DNA of 64,000 bases, from NCBI RefSeq assembly GCF_937973075.1, contig NZ_CALBWL010000061.1:1-64000 (forward strand), read 5' to 3'. The stretch's first letter is position 1. Each line of letters begins with the position of its first letter. Positions 17,529-26,268 of the stretch are shown here, in pieces. Under the pieces are notes generated by a model. The model saw only the letters and a program-made list of their open reading frames with translations, was not told the DNA's origin and searched no databases. The position numbers and the translations under genes are program-made. This stretch comes from an uncultured Campylobacter sp. (GTDB lineage: Bacteria > Campylobacterota > Campylobacteria > Campylobacterales > Campylobacteraceae).

Positions 17529-18443
17529 ATGGCAAGATACGCTCAGATCGATAAACGAACCCCTATTAAATCCGGCGGCGATAAGCTGCGCAGATTCCTC
17601 TCCCGCACCTTTAACGGCGAGCTTTTCGTGGGGCTGTGGGTGGTGCTCAAAAATATGTTTAAGCGTGGCGGCTCGCACACGCTTCGGTATCCTATGGAAA
17701 AATTTGTTATGTCGCCTAGATATCGCGGCGTGCATAAGCTAATGCGTCTGCTCGAAAGTGGTAGCGAGCGCTGCATCGGATGCGGCTTGTGCGAGAAGAT
17801 CTGCGTGGCGAACTGCATCGCGATGGAGACCAGCCTCGGCGCCGACGGCCGCAAAAAGGTAGATAACTACTCGATAAATTTAGGGCGCTGCGTCTACTGC
17901 GGGCTTTGCGCGGACGTCTGCCCCGAGATCGCTATCGTGCACGGCTGCGAATACGAGCTTGCGAGCGAACAGCGGGCATACTACGGCTTCAAAGAGGATC
18001 TTTTGATTCGCGGCGAAAATTTATGCTTAAATGGCGCGGCGCAGGAGTTTGCGGGCTACGGCAGCCTGGATGAAAACGCGGGCGCGCGGATCAAGATGAC
18101 GCCGAACGCCTATATAAAAAGCGACGCCGCAAGCGACGAGTCAAGCTTAAAGAGCGCAGGTTTAAATTTAAAAAGTAGCGCCGTGGAAAGCTCCAAAAAA
18201 GAGGGTGCCGCTAGCGATAAAATTCTATTTTCAAAGGGTGCTGGCTTAAGCGGCGAAATTTTGACCGAGCGACAAGACGCCGAGCTGGCAAGCTTAAAGG
18301 AAAGTTCCGCCGCAAACGCCGAAAATTCTAAAGAAAATTCCGCTGTCGCTAAAAATTCTACGCTTGATTCGCAGCGAAATTCCAAAGAAAATTCTGCTTC
18401 GCAAAGCGCAGAAGATTCCGCCGCGCAGGGGGAGGAGCAATGA
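17529..18443 (+). CDS. nuoI: Complex I subunit NuoI with a long low-complexity tail
   Basis: A 304-residue subunit with two 4Fe-4S clusters (N6a and N6b). Their motifs are CIGCGLCEKIC (about 79) and CVYCGLCADVCPE (about 118). The conserved core ends near residue 200, and the last 100 residues are a hydrophilic tail rich in S, A, E, N and K, whereas other NuoI proteins end soon after the second cluster region. The ATG at 17529, 11 bases after the nuoH stop, fits an AAGGAAGGG ribosome site; a longer upstream frame overlaps nuoH and was rejected. It overlaps nuoJ by 4 bases. Confidence 0.95.
   Translation: MARYAQIDKRTPIKSGGDKLRRFLSRTFNGELFVGLWVVLKNMFKRGGSHTLRYPMEKFVMSPRYRGVHKLMRLLESGSERCIGCGLCEKICVANCIAMETSLGADGRKKVDNYSINLGRCVYCGLCADVCPEIAIVHGCEYELASEQRAYYGFKEDLLIRGENLCLNGAAQEFAGYGSLDENAGARIKMTPNAYIKSDAASDESSLKSAGLNLKSSAVESSKKEGAASDKILFSKGAGLSGEILTERQDAELASLKESSAANAENSKENSAVAKNSTLDSQRNSKENSASQSAEDSAAQGEEQ
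18323..18394. repeat. RAATTY cluster in the nuoI tail
   Basis: Five AAATTC hexamers (18323, 18335, 18353, 18377, 18389) in 72 bases, spaced 12, 18, 24 and 12 bases apart. All spacings are multiples of 3, so they fall in the same codon phase and encode the repeated residue pair NS. Confidence 0.8.
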
Positions 18444-18967
18444 TACAAACGCTTGCATTTTATTTTTTCAGCGCGGTTTGCCTGGCGCTTTTTTGCATCA
18501 GCGTTTTTAGCAAAAACGTTCTTTACGCCCTTAGCGCGCTGGCCGGCGGCATGGTATTTATGAGCGGATTTTTCTTCTTGCTGGATGCGGAGTTTTTGGG
18601 CGTAGTGCAGATCATAGTTTACACGGGCGCCGTGATCGTGCTTTACGGCTTCGCACTGATGTTTTTGGGCGCAGATAAAAACGTAAGCGAGCCGAAAAAG
18701 GGTGCAAGGCTATTTTTCGCGCTTAGCGGCGTGATCGCATTTTTGCTCGTGATTATCGTGCTTGGCGCGGTGGTTGCGAACAACGTAGAAACGCTTAAAA
18801 TTTTAAACACCGACGATACCGAGGCGCTTGGGATGATTATCTTTACGAAATATCTAGCGATTTTCGAGCTTGCAGCCGTGATGCTGCTCGTGGCGATGAT
18901 CTGCGCTATCGTGCTTGCGCATAAGCAGATGGACGCGAGCCTGACATACGAAGAGAGCGAGGGGTAA
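18440..18967 (+). CDS. nuoJ: Complex I subunit NuoJ
   Basis: A 175-residue inner-membrane subunit with five predicted helices. The conserved stretch 'FFLLDAEFLGVVQIIVYTGAVIVLYGFALMFLG' near residues 48-80 is diagnostic. NuoJ lies at the proton-pumping junction with NuoA, NuoH and NuoK. Overlaps nuoI by 4 bases and is one base from nuoK. Confidence 0.95.
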   Translation: MIQTLAFYFFSAVCLALFCISVFSKNVLYALSALAGGMVFMSGFFFLLDAEFLGVVQIIVYTGAVIVLYGFALMFLGADKNVSEPKKGARLFFALSGVIAFLLVIIVLGAVVANNVETLKILNTDDTEALGMIIFTKYLAIFELAAVMLLVAMICAIVLAHKQMDASLTYEESEG

Positions 18968-18968
18968 A

Positions 18969-19292
18969 ATGGGTCTAAATCACTATCTGATCGTCGCTGC
19001 GATGATGTTTGGGCTCGGGCTTGCGGGTATGATGAAGCGACGGAATTTAATAATGCTCTTTTTTTCGAGCGAAATTTTATTAAACGCCGCAAATTTAGCC
19101 CTCGTCGCCGTGGCGAAATTTTACGACAATATAAACGGCGAAATTTTTGCGCTTTTCATCGTAGCGATCGCCGCGAGCGAGATGGCCGTGGGACTTGGGC
19201 TGCTCATCTTGTGGTATAAGAAAACGGGCAGCATCGAACTTGACAGTTTCGTAAATTTTAAAAATCCTTCTAAGGATGGGCCGGATGCTTGA
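18969..19292 (+). CDS. nuoK: Complex I subunit NuoK
   Basis: A 107-residue three-helix membrane subunit. It has the family pattern 'GLAGMMKRRNLIMLFFSSEILLNAANLALVA' with the conserved glutamate in the second helix (residue 37 or so), and a second one in 'AIAASEMAVGLGLLI' (near 74). These glutamates belong to the proton path. Overlaps the nuoL start by 8 bases. Confidence 0.96.
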   Translation: MGLNHYLIVAAMMFGLGLAGMMKRRNLIMLFFSSEILLNAANLALVAVAKFYDNINGEIFALFIVAIAASEMAVGLGLLILWYKKTGSIELDSFVNFKNPSKDGPDA

Positions 19293-21132
19293 TACCGTTT
19301 TTGTATGGCTCTTAATCGCCCTTTTCGCACCGCTTGCCTCGGCGATCTTCGCAGGCGTTTTCATTCGCGCCAAAGATAAGATGTTTATTGGCGTAGTCTG
19401 CTCGGCGCTGGTGATTTTAAGTACTATCGCGTCGCTTGCTTTGATGGAGCTCGTCTCTGACAACCGCCTAATCAGCGTAAGCTTAGCCGATTTCATAAGC
19501 ACGGGATTTTTGGACGCAAAATTTAGCTTTCTCATAGATAGCGTAAGTGCGGTGATGATGGTGGTCGTAGGCATCGTTTCCAGCGTAGTGCACGTGTACT
19601 CGATCTACTATATGTGGGATGATGAAAACTTCGCTAAATTTTTCAGCTTCCTGGGGCTTTTCGTTTTTTCGATGCTGGTTTTGGTAACGAGCGATAATTT
19701 TTTAGGACTTTTCATCGGCTGGGAGGGGGTCGGACTCTGCTCGTGGCTGCTGATTGGCTTTTGGTATGATAGGGAGGGTTACAGCTGGTGCGCCAACGAG
19801 GCTTTCATAATGAACCGCATCGCAGACCTTGGGATGCTGCTTGGAATTTTTCTGATCTATTTAAATTTCGGCTCGCTGCGCTACGAGGTGGTGTTTGCGA
19901 ACGCAGCGAGCTTAGAGCCTGAAATTTTAACCCTGATCGCAGCGCTTTTATTTATCGGCGCGATGGGCAAAAGCGCGCAGTTTCCGTTTCATACCTGGCT
20001 AGCCGACGCGATGGCGGGTCCGACGCCCGTATCTGCGCTTATTCACGCAGCGACGATGGTTACGGCGGGCGTTTATCTGGTGATCCGCGCAAATGCGATT
20101 TTCGCGCTCGCGCCCGAAGTAAGCGGTTTTATCGTCTGCTTGGGCGCTTTTGTGGCGGTCTTTGCGGCGTCGATGGCGCTGGTTCATAACGATCTTAAAA
20201 AGATCATCGCCTACTCCACGCTCTCGCAGCTTGGCTATATGTTCGTAGCCGCGGGGCTCGGGGCGTATTGGATCGCGCTATTTCATCTGGCGACGCATGC
20301 GTTTTTCAAGGCGCTTTTATTTTTGGGCGCGGGCAACGTAATGCACGCGATGAAGGATGATCTAAATATCCAAAATATGGGCGGATTATACAAGTTTATG
20401 CGGCCGACGGCGATTTTAATGTGCGTAGGCTCGCTCGCGCTTTGCGGATTTTATCCGTTCGCGGGTTTTTTCTCAAAAGATAAAATTTTAGAAGCGGCGT
20501 GGAGCGCGGACGCGTATTTTATCTGGGCGCTGCTGTTTGCGGGCGCTGCGATGACGACGTTTTACAGCGTGCGTCTGATAATGCTCGTGTTTTTCGATAA
20601 GGCAAAATACTCGCACCATCCGCACGAGGCGAAAGGCTTTGTCCTTATCGCGATGGACGTATTAGCCGTGCCTGCGGTGATCGCGGGCTTTTTCGAGCAC
20701 GATTTTGCGGAGTTCGTGCTTAGCATACTTCCGGGCTTTAAAGCTTCGATCCCGCACGGCGTAGAGGTAATTTTGATCGCCATAACGCTAGCGATGATAA
20801 GCGCGGTAGCGATCGGCACGATTTGGACATACGGCAAAGGTAAATTTAGCCAAAATTTAAAGAACTGCAAATTTTATAAAATTTTGATCGCGCAGTATTT
20901 TATCCCGCAAATTTATGAGCGCGTGATCGTGCGCGGATACGCCAAGCTTAGCGAGATCTGCGCTAAATGCGACGGCGCGATCATAGACGCCAGCGTTGAT
21001 CTGATCGCTCGCATCGCGGTAAAAGGTGGTGAAGGAGCGGATCGCGCAAGCAATAGCGGAGATTTGAGCGCAAATTTAAGGTGGATGGTTTTGGGATCTT
21101 TCATTTTGCTGATTTTGGCGTTTGCGCTGTGA
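19285..21132 (+). CDS. nuoL: Complex I subunit NuoL
   Basis: A 615-residue antiporter-like proton-pumping subunit at the far end of the membrane arm. Diagnostic stretches are 'WEGVGLCSWLLIGFWY', 'FPFHTWLADAMAGPTPVSALIHAATMVTAGVYLV' and 'LFHLATHAFFKALLFLGAGNVMH'. I chose the ATG at 19285 over the one at 19276 because AAGGA at 19272-19276 is at the right distance from it. The C-terminal part includes the lateral helix region. No anomalies. Confidence 0.96.
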   Translation: MLDTVFVWLLIALFAPLASAIFAGVFIRAKDKMFIGVVCSALVILSTIASLALMELVSDNRLISVSLADFISTGFLDAKFSFLIDSVSAVMMVVVGIVSSVVHVYSIYYMWDDENFAKFFSFLGLFVFSMLVLVTSDNFLGLFIGWEGVGLCSWLLIGFWYDREGYSWCANEAFIMNRIADLGMLLGIFLIYLNFGSLRYEVVFANAASLEPEILTLIAALLFIGAMGKSAQFPFHTWLADAMAGPTPVSALIHAATMVTAGVYLVIRANAIFALAPEVSGFIVCLGAFVAVFAASMALVHNDLKKIIAYSTLSQLGYMFVAAGLGAYWIALFHLATHAFFKALLFLGAGNVMHAMKDDLNIQNMGGLYKFMRPTAILMCVGSLALCGFYPFAGFFSKDKILEAAWSADAYFIWALLFAGAAMTTFYSVRLIMLVFFDKAKYSHHPHEAKGFVLIAMDVLAVPAVIAGFFEHDFAEFVLSILPGFKASIPHGVEVILIAITLAMISAVAIGTIWTYGKGKFSQNLKNCKFYKILIAQYFIPQIYERVIVRGYAKLSEICAKCDGAIIDASVDLIARIAVKGGEGADRASNSGDLSANLRWMVLGSFILLILAFAL

Positions 21133-21139
21133 GGTGGGC

Positions 21140-22669
21140 ATGGAATACTTTTTAAGTTTGGTTATATTTTTTCCGGCGGTAGCTGCGGTTTTAGGCTTTT
21201 TGATCGACGAAGCGAGCATCAAGACCTACGCCGTTACGATGAGCTTTATAGAGTTCGTGCTTTCGCTAGTTTTGTGGATACTCTATGAGCCGGTGGACGG
21301 CATCGCGTTTAGCGTGCTGCACCCTTTCATAAGCGAATACGGCATCAATTACTTTATCGGCGTGGATGGAATTTCGCTGTTTTTGGTGATCCTAAGCACG
21401 CTGGTTACATTTTTGGCGCTGCTTAGTCTAAGCATTAAAGAGCGCGCGAAAAATTTAATCATCTGCATTCTGTTTTTAGAGATGACGATGGTGGGCGTTT
21501 TCGTGGCGCTGGATGCGATACTTTTTTACATCTTTTGGGAGCTTTCGCTTATTCCGATGCTCTATATCATCGGCGCGTGGGGCAGCGGCAAGAGAATTTA
21601 CGCCGCGGTAAAATTTTTCATCTACACCTTTCTAGGTTCGATGTTTCTACTCGTAGGACTCGTAGCGATGAGCTATTTCTATCACGAGGCTACGGGCGAG
21701 TATAGCTTTAATATCCTAAACTGGCAGAGCCTGTCGCTGCCGCTTAGCACGCAAATTCCTCTATTTTTGGCATTTTCGCTCGCCTTTGCGATCAAGACGC
21801 CTTGCTTTCCTTTTCATACCTGGCTTCCGTACGCGCACGGGCAGGCTCCTACGATAGGCTCGGTTCTGCTTGCCGCGGTGCTTCTTAAGATGGGCACATA
21901 CGGCTTCGTGCGATTTTCGCTGCCGCTATTTCCCGACGCGAGCGTCTATTTTAGCGGGATGATGTGTGCCGTAGCGATCGTTATGATCATCTACGCGAGC
22001 TTCATCGCCTTTGCGCAGAAGGACATCAAACAGGTAATCGCGTATAGCTCGATCGCGCATATGGGCGTCATAATGCTAGGAATTTTTTCAATGAGCCGCG
22101 AAGGAATTAGCGGCGCGGTATTTTTGATGATCAGCCACGGTATCGTAAGCGGCGGGCTTTTTATGCTCGTAGGCTTTTTATACGATCGCAAGCATACGAA
22201 GCTTTTCAGCGAGTTCGGCGGGCTTGCGCGGGTGATGCCGCTTTATGCGTTTTGCTTTTGCGTCGTACTGCTAGGCTCGATAGGCCTTCCGCTTACGATC
22301 GGCTTCGTGGGAGAATTCCTAAGCCTTGTAGGAATTTTTAAAATAAGCTTTAGTTACGCGCTCTTGGGTGGACTCGGCATCATAATGGGCGCGATCTATT
22401 CGATGAATCTTTATAAAAAGACCTTCTTCGGCGCGCTCGTGCATGAGGAAAATAAAAAGCTAAGCGATCTAAATAAAACCGAGCTTTGCTCTATTATCCC
22501 TATCTGCGTGCTGGTGGTAGTGCTGGGCGTCGCGCCGAATCTGATGTTAAAGAGCATCGAGCCCAGCGTGACGCAAAGCCTTGAGCTGATGTTTAATAAA
22601 GCCTCTCAGACCGCAACTCGCGCCTATATGGAAAAAGCAAATTTTAAGGTAAGAAGCGATGCAAAATAA
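21140..22669 (+). CDS. nuoM: Complex I subunit NuoM
   Basis: A 509-residue antiporter-like subunit. It has 'FWELSLIPMLYIIGAWG' with the key glutamate near residue 137, 'KTPCFPFHTWLPYAHGQAPTIGSVLLAAVLLKMGTYG' and 'QVIAYSSIAHMGVIMLGIF'. The ATG at 21140 follows GAGGTGG by a few bases. Its end overlaps the nuoN start by 11 bases. Confidence 0.96.
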   Translation: MEYFLSLVIFFPAVAAVLGFLIDEASIKTYAVTMSFIEFVLSLVLWILYEPVDGIAFSVLHPFISEYGINYFIGVDGISLFLVILSTLVTFLALLSLSIKERAKNLIICILFLEMTMVGVFVALDAILFYIFWELSLIPMLYIIGAWGSGKRIYAAVKFFIYTFLGSMFLLVGLVAMSYFYHEATGEYSFNILNWQSLSLPLSTQIPLFLAFSLAFAIKTPCFPFHTWLPYAHGQAPTIGSVLLAAVLLKMGTYGFVRFSLPLFPDASVYFSGMMCAVAIVMIIYASFIAFAQKDIKQVIAYSSIAHMGVIMLGIFSMSREGISGAVFLMISHGIVSGGLFMLVGFLYDRKHTKLFSEFGGLARVMPLYAFCFCVVLLGSIGLPLTIGFVGEFLSLVGIFKISFSYALLGGLGIIMGAIYSMNLYKKTFFGALVHEENKKLSDLNKTELCSIIPICVLVVVLGVAPNLMLKSIEPSVTQSLELMFNKASQTATRAYMEKANFKVRSDAK

Positions 22670-24464
22670 TCTTTTAAATTTAGCCTCGATCGCGCCTATG
22701 GCGATACTCGGAGGATTTGCCCTACTGATGCTCGCGGTTTCGCTTTTTGCGCGCACGCTATCGTATAAATTTTACGCCGTCATCACGATACTAGCACTAG
22801 CTCTTGGCTTCGGGCTCGTTTTTGGTTACAACAGTGGCATACGCGGGCTTTTCGACGTGATGCTAGTGGACGGAATCGCGACGCTATCGATGCTTATCAT
22901 GCTCGCAGGCTCGATATTTTTCATCTTTCTGTCTTTGGGTGCAAGAAGCGCGCACGAGTACCACACCGCGGAGTTTTTCGTGCTGTTTTTATTCGTGCTC
23001 GTGGGGTATGAGTTTATGGTCGCGAGCGAAAGCTTAATGATGATCCTCGTGGGGCTTGAGACGGGTTCGCTGGCGCTTTATACGCTAATTGCTCTTCATA
23101 ACCGCGCCAGATCAATCGAAGCGGCGCTAAAATACTTCATAATGGGCGCGCTGGGATCGGGCTTTTTCGCATTCGGCGCGGCGATGTTCTTTCTATCGAC
23201 CGGCTCTATGGAAATTTCAAACATCGCGCAGATCGCTAAGAGTTCAAATTTACAAACCAGCGTCCTGCTTTTCGCCGCCTGCTCATTTATGATCGTCTCT
23301 ATAGGATTTAAGCTCTCGCTGATCCCGTTTCACACCTGGACGCCCGACGTTTACGAGGGTGCGAGCTCGGCTATGGCGGGCTTTTTGTCCGTCGTGCCCA
23401 AGATCGCGGGCTTTGTCGTGGCGATCAGGCTGTTTGAAGCGCTGCAAAGCATCGGCGTGCAGTGGCTGAACATCGTACTCTACGCCGTAGCGGTGCTTAC
23501 GATGAGCTTAGCGAACCTTATGGCGCTCGTACAGCGCGACGTCAAGCGGATGCTCGCTTTCAGCTCCGTTTCGCACGCGGGCTTCGTACTCTGCGCGATC
23601 GTGATCGGCTCGACGCAGGCAAATGCGGCGCTTTTCACCTACTGGATCCTATACGCCGTGGCGAACCTCGGGGCGTTTGCCTTCATCTGGTGCGTACGGC
23701 AAAGGCGCGCACGCTCGTTAAATTTAAAATTTAAAGCCCGAAGCCCCGCTTTAAATTTAAATGCAAACGGCGACGAGGATGGGAATTTTATCTCAAACGC
23801 AAAGCTTTCTTTTTCGCAAAATCACGAGTTAGGTTCTGCCGGCGAGTTAAATTTGGGCGCGAACGGAGAAAATTTAGCTTGCGGCGAGCAGAGCTTTAAA
23901 GCAAGCGAGCAGAATTTTAAAGTAGGCGAGCAAAATTCCAAAGAAAACGAGCAAAATTTTAAAGCGAGCGAGCCCGGCGCGGAAGTGATCCCTTTCGGCA
24001 CTGAAACTTGCGAGCCCGGCGCCGAAATTTGCGCGCAAAGCTCCAAGTTCGCGGCTCGCTTCGAGCATCCGTTTGAGAAATTTGACGGACTGATCCGCAC
24101 CCATCCGCTCTTTGCGCTATGCTCGGCGATCTTTATGCTCTCGCTTGCGGGCATTCCGCCGTTTAGCGTGTTTTGGGGCAAGATGTATCTGCTAAGCGCC
24201 GCGGTCAATTCGGGCTACTTTGCCCTCGCCGCCATCATGGCGGTAAATAGCGCGCTCGCGCTGTATTACTACCTGCGCCTCATCGTGCGTATGTTTTTGC
24301 ACGAGCCGCGGACGGATGCGGAGCTTGACGGCTCGCTGAGCGCGGTATCGGTGCAGATAAAATTTGCCGTCGTGCTAGCTAGCGTGGCGTGCGTGCTGGC
24401 GCCGTTTTTGGTAAAATTTCTAACCGGCGCGGTAAACAATTTCGTCTTTTTAAGCGGATATTGA
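22659..24464 (+). CDS. nuoN: Complex I subunit NuoN with a large loop insert
   Basis: A 601-residue antiporter-like subunit, last of the operon. The core is standard: 'GLETGSLALYTLIALHNR', 'IPFHTWTPDVYEGASSAMAGFLSVVPKIAGF' and 'MLAFSSVSHAGFVL'. Between two membrane segments, at residues about 350-467, sits a hydrophilic low-complexity insert of over 100 residues with repeated ENF/ENS/EQNF units. It separates 'AFAFIWCVRQRR' from 'PLFALCSAIFMLSLAGIPPFSVFWGK', so it should form a surface loop. Other NuoN proteins are about 100 residues shorter. Confidence 0.95.
   Translation: MQNNLLNLASIAPMAILGGFALLMLAVSLFARTLSYKFYAVITILALALGFGLVFGYNSGIRGLFDVMLVDGIATLSMLIMLAGSIFFIFLSLGARSAHEYHTAEFFVLFLFVLVGYEFMVASESLMMILVGLETGSLALYTLIALHNRARSIEAALKYFIMGALGSGFFAFGAAMFFLSTGSMEISNIAQIAKSSNLQTSVLLFAACSFMIVSIGFKLSLIPFHTWTPDVYEGASSAMAGFLSVVPKIAGFVVAIRLFEALQSIGVQWLNIVLYAVAVLTMSLANLMALVQRDVKRMLAFSSVSHAGFVLCAIVIGSTQANAALFTYWILYAVANLGAFAFIWCVRQRRARSLNLKFKARSPALNLNANGDEDGNFISNAKLSFSQNHELGSAGELNLGANGENLACGEQSFKASEQNFKVGEQNSKENEQNFKASEPGAEVIPFGTETCEPGAEICAQSSKFAARFEHPFEKFDGLIRTHPLFALCSAIFMLSLAGIPPFSVFWGKMYLLSAAVNSGYFALAAIMAVNSALALYYYLRLIVRMFLHEPRTDAELDGSLSAVSVQIKFAVVLASVACVLAPFLVKFLTGAVNNFVFLSGY
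23720..23959. repeat. RAATTY-dense segment inside nuoN
   Basis: Nine RAATTY hexamers between 23720 and 23959 (23720, 23727, 23753, 23783, 23849, 23870, 23912, 23933, 23954). The last three are 21 bases apart and encode the repeated heptad-like peptide EQNFK/EQNSK. Confidence 0.8.
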
Positions 24465-24516
24465 GCTAAAATTTAAGCGCGAGCTGAACCGCCGCGCTTT
24501 GCTGGCAAGGAGAGAT

Positions 24517-25119
24517 ATGTTTTTGGGCGAGCTAAGTGCTGACGGCTACGGTTTTGCGCTGCTTGATGTGCGCGATTTGAGTGAGTTTTTAAAGGAGCGA
24601 AAATGCAGAGCAAAAAAGCTTCTAAGCTACTGGGACGCGCACAAGCAGCTGTTTTATGACGCCGTAAAGGGCGCTAAAGTTTTACCCTTCTACCCGCTTA
24701 CGGTGCGCAGCTATGAGATCTTCGTTTGCACAGACGGGGATTTTGCGCCGCCTGCGGGCTACGAAGTAGCTTTCAAGCGCGATAGGCTGTATTTCGCCCC
24801 GCAAAGCGACTCCGTGATCCTATCTAGCTTCGATGCTTTGCAGCATCGTTTCGATAAGCTAAAAAGCGGCGAACTCGAGCTAGGCTATGAGTGTCAAAGT
24901 GGCGTTGCGGGCAAGATACGAAAATTTAATTCCACGCTCAAGCTTGGCTTGCAAAGTGGCGCTTACGAGCTTTGCGTCGTTGGGCTAAAAAACAGCTCGT
25001 CGCACTCCGAGAAATACGGCTACGCCTTTATTTTCAAGCGCAACGCAAGCGCGGAAAATCAAAATTTCAGTAGGCTTGATAACGATAAATTTAGCTTTGA
25101 TATTTGCGAAGGTGATTAA
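24517..25119 (+). CDS. Hypothetical protein downstream of nuoN
   Basis: A 200-residue soluble protein that I do not recognise. It is rich in aromatic residues and charged, with no signal peptide, membrane segment or cysteine motif that suggests a function. The ATG at 24517 has AAGGAG 5 bases upstream, better than an upstream ATG at 24499. It begins 52 bases after nuoN and may be transcribed with the operon, but complex I genes are complete without it. Confidence 0.7.
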   Translation: MFLGELSADGYGFALLDVRDLSEFLKERKCRAKKLLSYWDAHKQLFYDAVKGAKVLPFYPLTVRSYEIFVCTDGDFAPPAGYEVAFKRDRLYFAPQSDSVILSSFDALQHRFDKLKSGELELGYECQSGVAGKIRKFNSTLKLGLQSGAYELCVVGLKNSSSHSEKYGYAFIFKRNASAENQNFSRLDNDKFSFDICEGD

Positions 25120-25266
25120 ATTTAACCTGAGCTTCGCGCCGCACGAGATCTCGGCGCGACCCGCAAAATTTTAAAGATACGACCGGCGCGGTAAATTTAA
25201 ATCTAAATTTTACTTCCTTGTCTCACTTTTTTCTAGCAAGCGCACAAATTTTGATAAATTTTGATT

Positions 25267-26202
25267 TTAAATCTCGCGGCGAAGGAGCTTTAAAATTTCA
25301 CGCTCCAGCTCTTGCGGCGGCGCTGAAATTTTATCCGCAAACTGCGAGCGGTTGAAGGTACGTTGGCGCTTTGCAAGCTGTACCGTGTGCAGGCTTACGA
25401 GCTGCTCGCACTGCGCCCGCGAGATCTGCCCGCGCAAAAGCTGCCCGCACTCCTTTAGTCCGATGCAGCCTAACGCCCTGCACTCCGCGCCATAGCGGGC
25501 GAATAAAAATTCCGCCTCCTCCAAAAGCCCGCGCTCAAACATCGCCTTCGTGCGCGCCTCGATGCGCTGCGTAAGCCACTGCTTAGGTGCTTCAATCTCA
25601 AAAATTTTAATATCCGAAATCACGGGCGGAGCGGTGTTTTCGCGCAGAAATTTACTCGGAGCCTCGCCGCAAAATTTATAGATACTGAGCCATTTTTTTA
25701 AACGAAAGCTGTCCTCCGCGCTAAATTTCGCGGCAAATTCCGGATCGATCCGCTGCACTAGGGCGTAAATTTCATCGTTTGAAATTTCGCTTTTAAAATC
25801 GGGAACCTTCGGCGCCAGCCCGCTTAGCATCGCTTTGAGATAAAACCCGCTACCGCCCGTGATTATCAAAGGCGCGCCGCTGCGCCCCGCGAAAGCCCGC
25901 GCGGCTACGTATTCTTTAATAAACTCGCCGACACTAAAGTATTCGTTTGGATAGATTAAATTTACGCCGAAGTGCTTGATCTCTCGCAGCTGCTCCTCGC
26001 TAGGCTTGGCGCTTGCGATGTCGATCTGGCGGTAAATACAGAGCGAGTCAAGGCTCAAAATCACGGCGCCGATTTCGCGCGCGATACTTAGCGCAAGATC
26101 GCTTTTGCCGCTTGCTGTGGTGCCGATGATAGCGATCTGCGGGCTTGTGTGCGAGTTTTGATTTTGGCTCAAGGCGTTTCCTTTCGTAAATTTTTCGTTC
26201 AA
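25267..26202 (-). CDS. miaA: tRNA dimethylallyltransferase
   Basis: A 311-residue enzyme that transfers the dimethylallyl group to A37 of tRNAs reading UNN codons. The P-loop 'GTTASGKSDLAL' (near 28), 'LSLDSLCIYRQIDIASAKPS' (near 50), 'ITGGSGFYLKAMLSGLA' (near 113) and 'QLAKRQRTFNR' (near 275) are family signatures. The first 20 residues are less conserved, so an internal start is possible. It is divergent from mqnP, which starts 66 bases away. Confidence 0.95.
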   Translation of the reverse strand: MNEKFTKGNALSQNQNSHTSPQIAIIGTTASGKSDLALSIAREIGAVILSLDSLCIYRQIDIASAKPSEEQLREIKHFGVNLIYPNEYFSVGEFIKEYVAARAFAGRSGAPLIITGGSGFYLKAMLSGLAPKVPDFKSEISNDEIYALVQRIDPEFAAKFSAEDSFRLKKWLSIYKFCGEAPSKFLRENTAPPVISDIKIFEIEAPKQWLTQRIEARTKAMFERGLLEEAEFLFARYGAECRALGCIGLKECGQLLRGQISRAQCEQLVSLHTVQLAKRQRTFNRSQFADKISAPPQELEREILKLLRREI

Positions 26203-26240
26203 ATTATATCAAATTTAGAGCTATTCTTACTTTTTTTTGA

Positions 26241-26246
26241 TACAAT
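26241..26246 (+). promoter_or_regulatory. Likely extended -10 for mqnP
   Basis: TGATACAAT, an extended -10 (TGn-TACAAT), follows a T run and lies 22 bases before the mqnP ATG. This places the start of transcription close to the AAGGGG ribosome site. Confidence 0.5.
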
Positions 26247-26268
26247 GGTGCCCAAAATAAGGGGCAAA

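Noticed and set aside
23720..23959. CRISPR-like array in nuoN
   Set aside because: Repeats are short and imperfect with spacers of the same composition, in frame with nuoN, and no cas genes are present.
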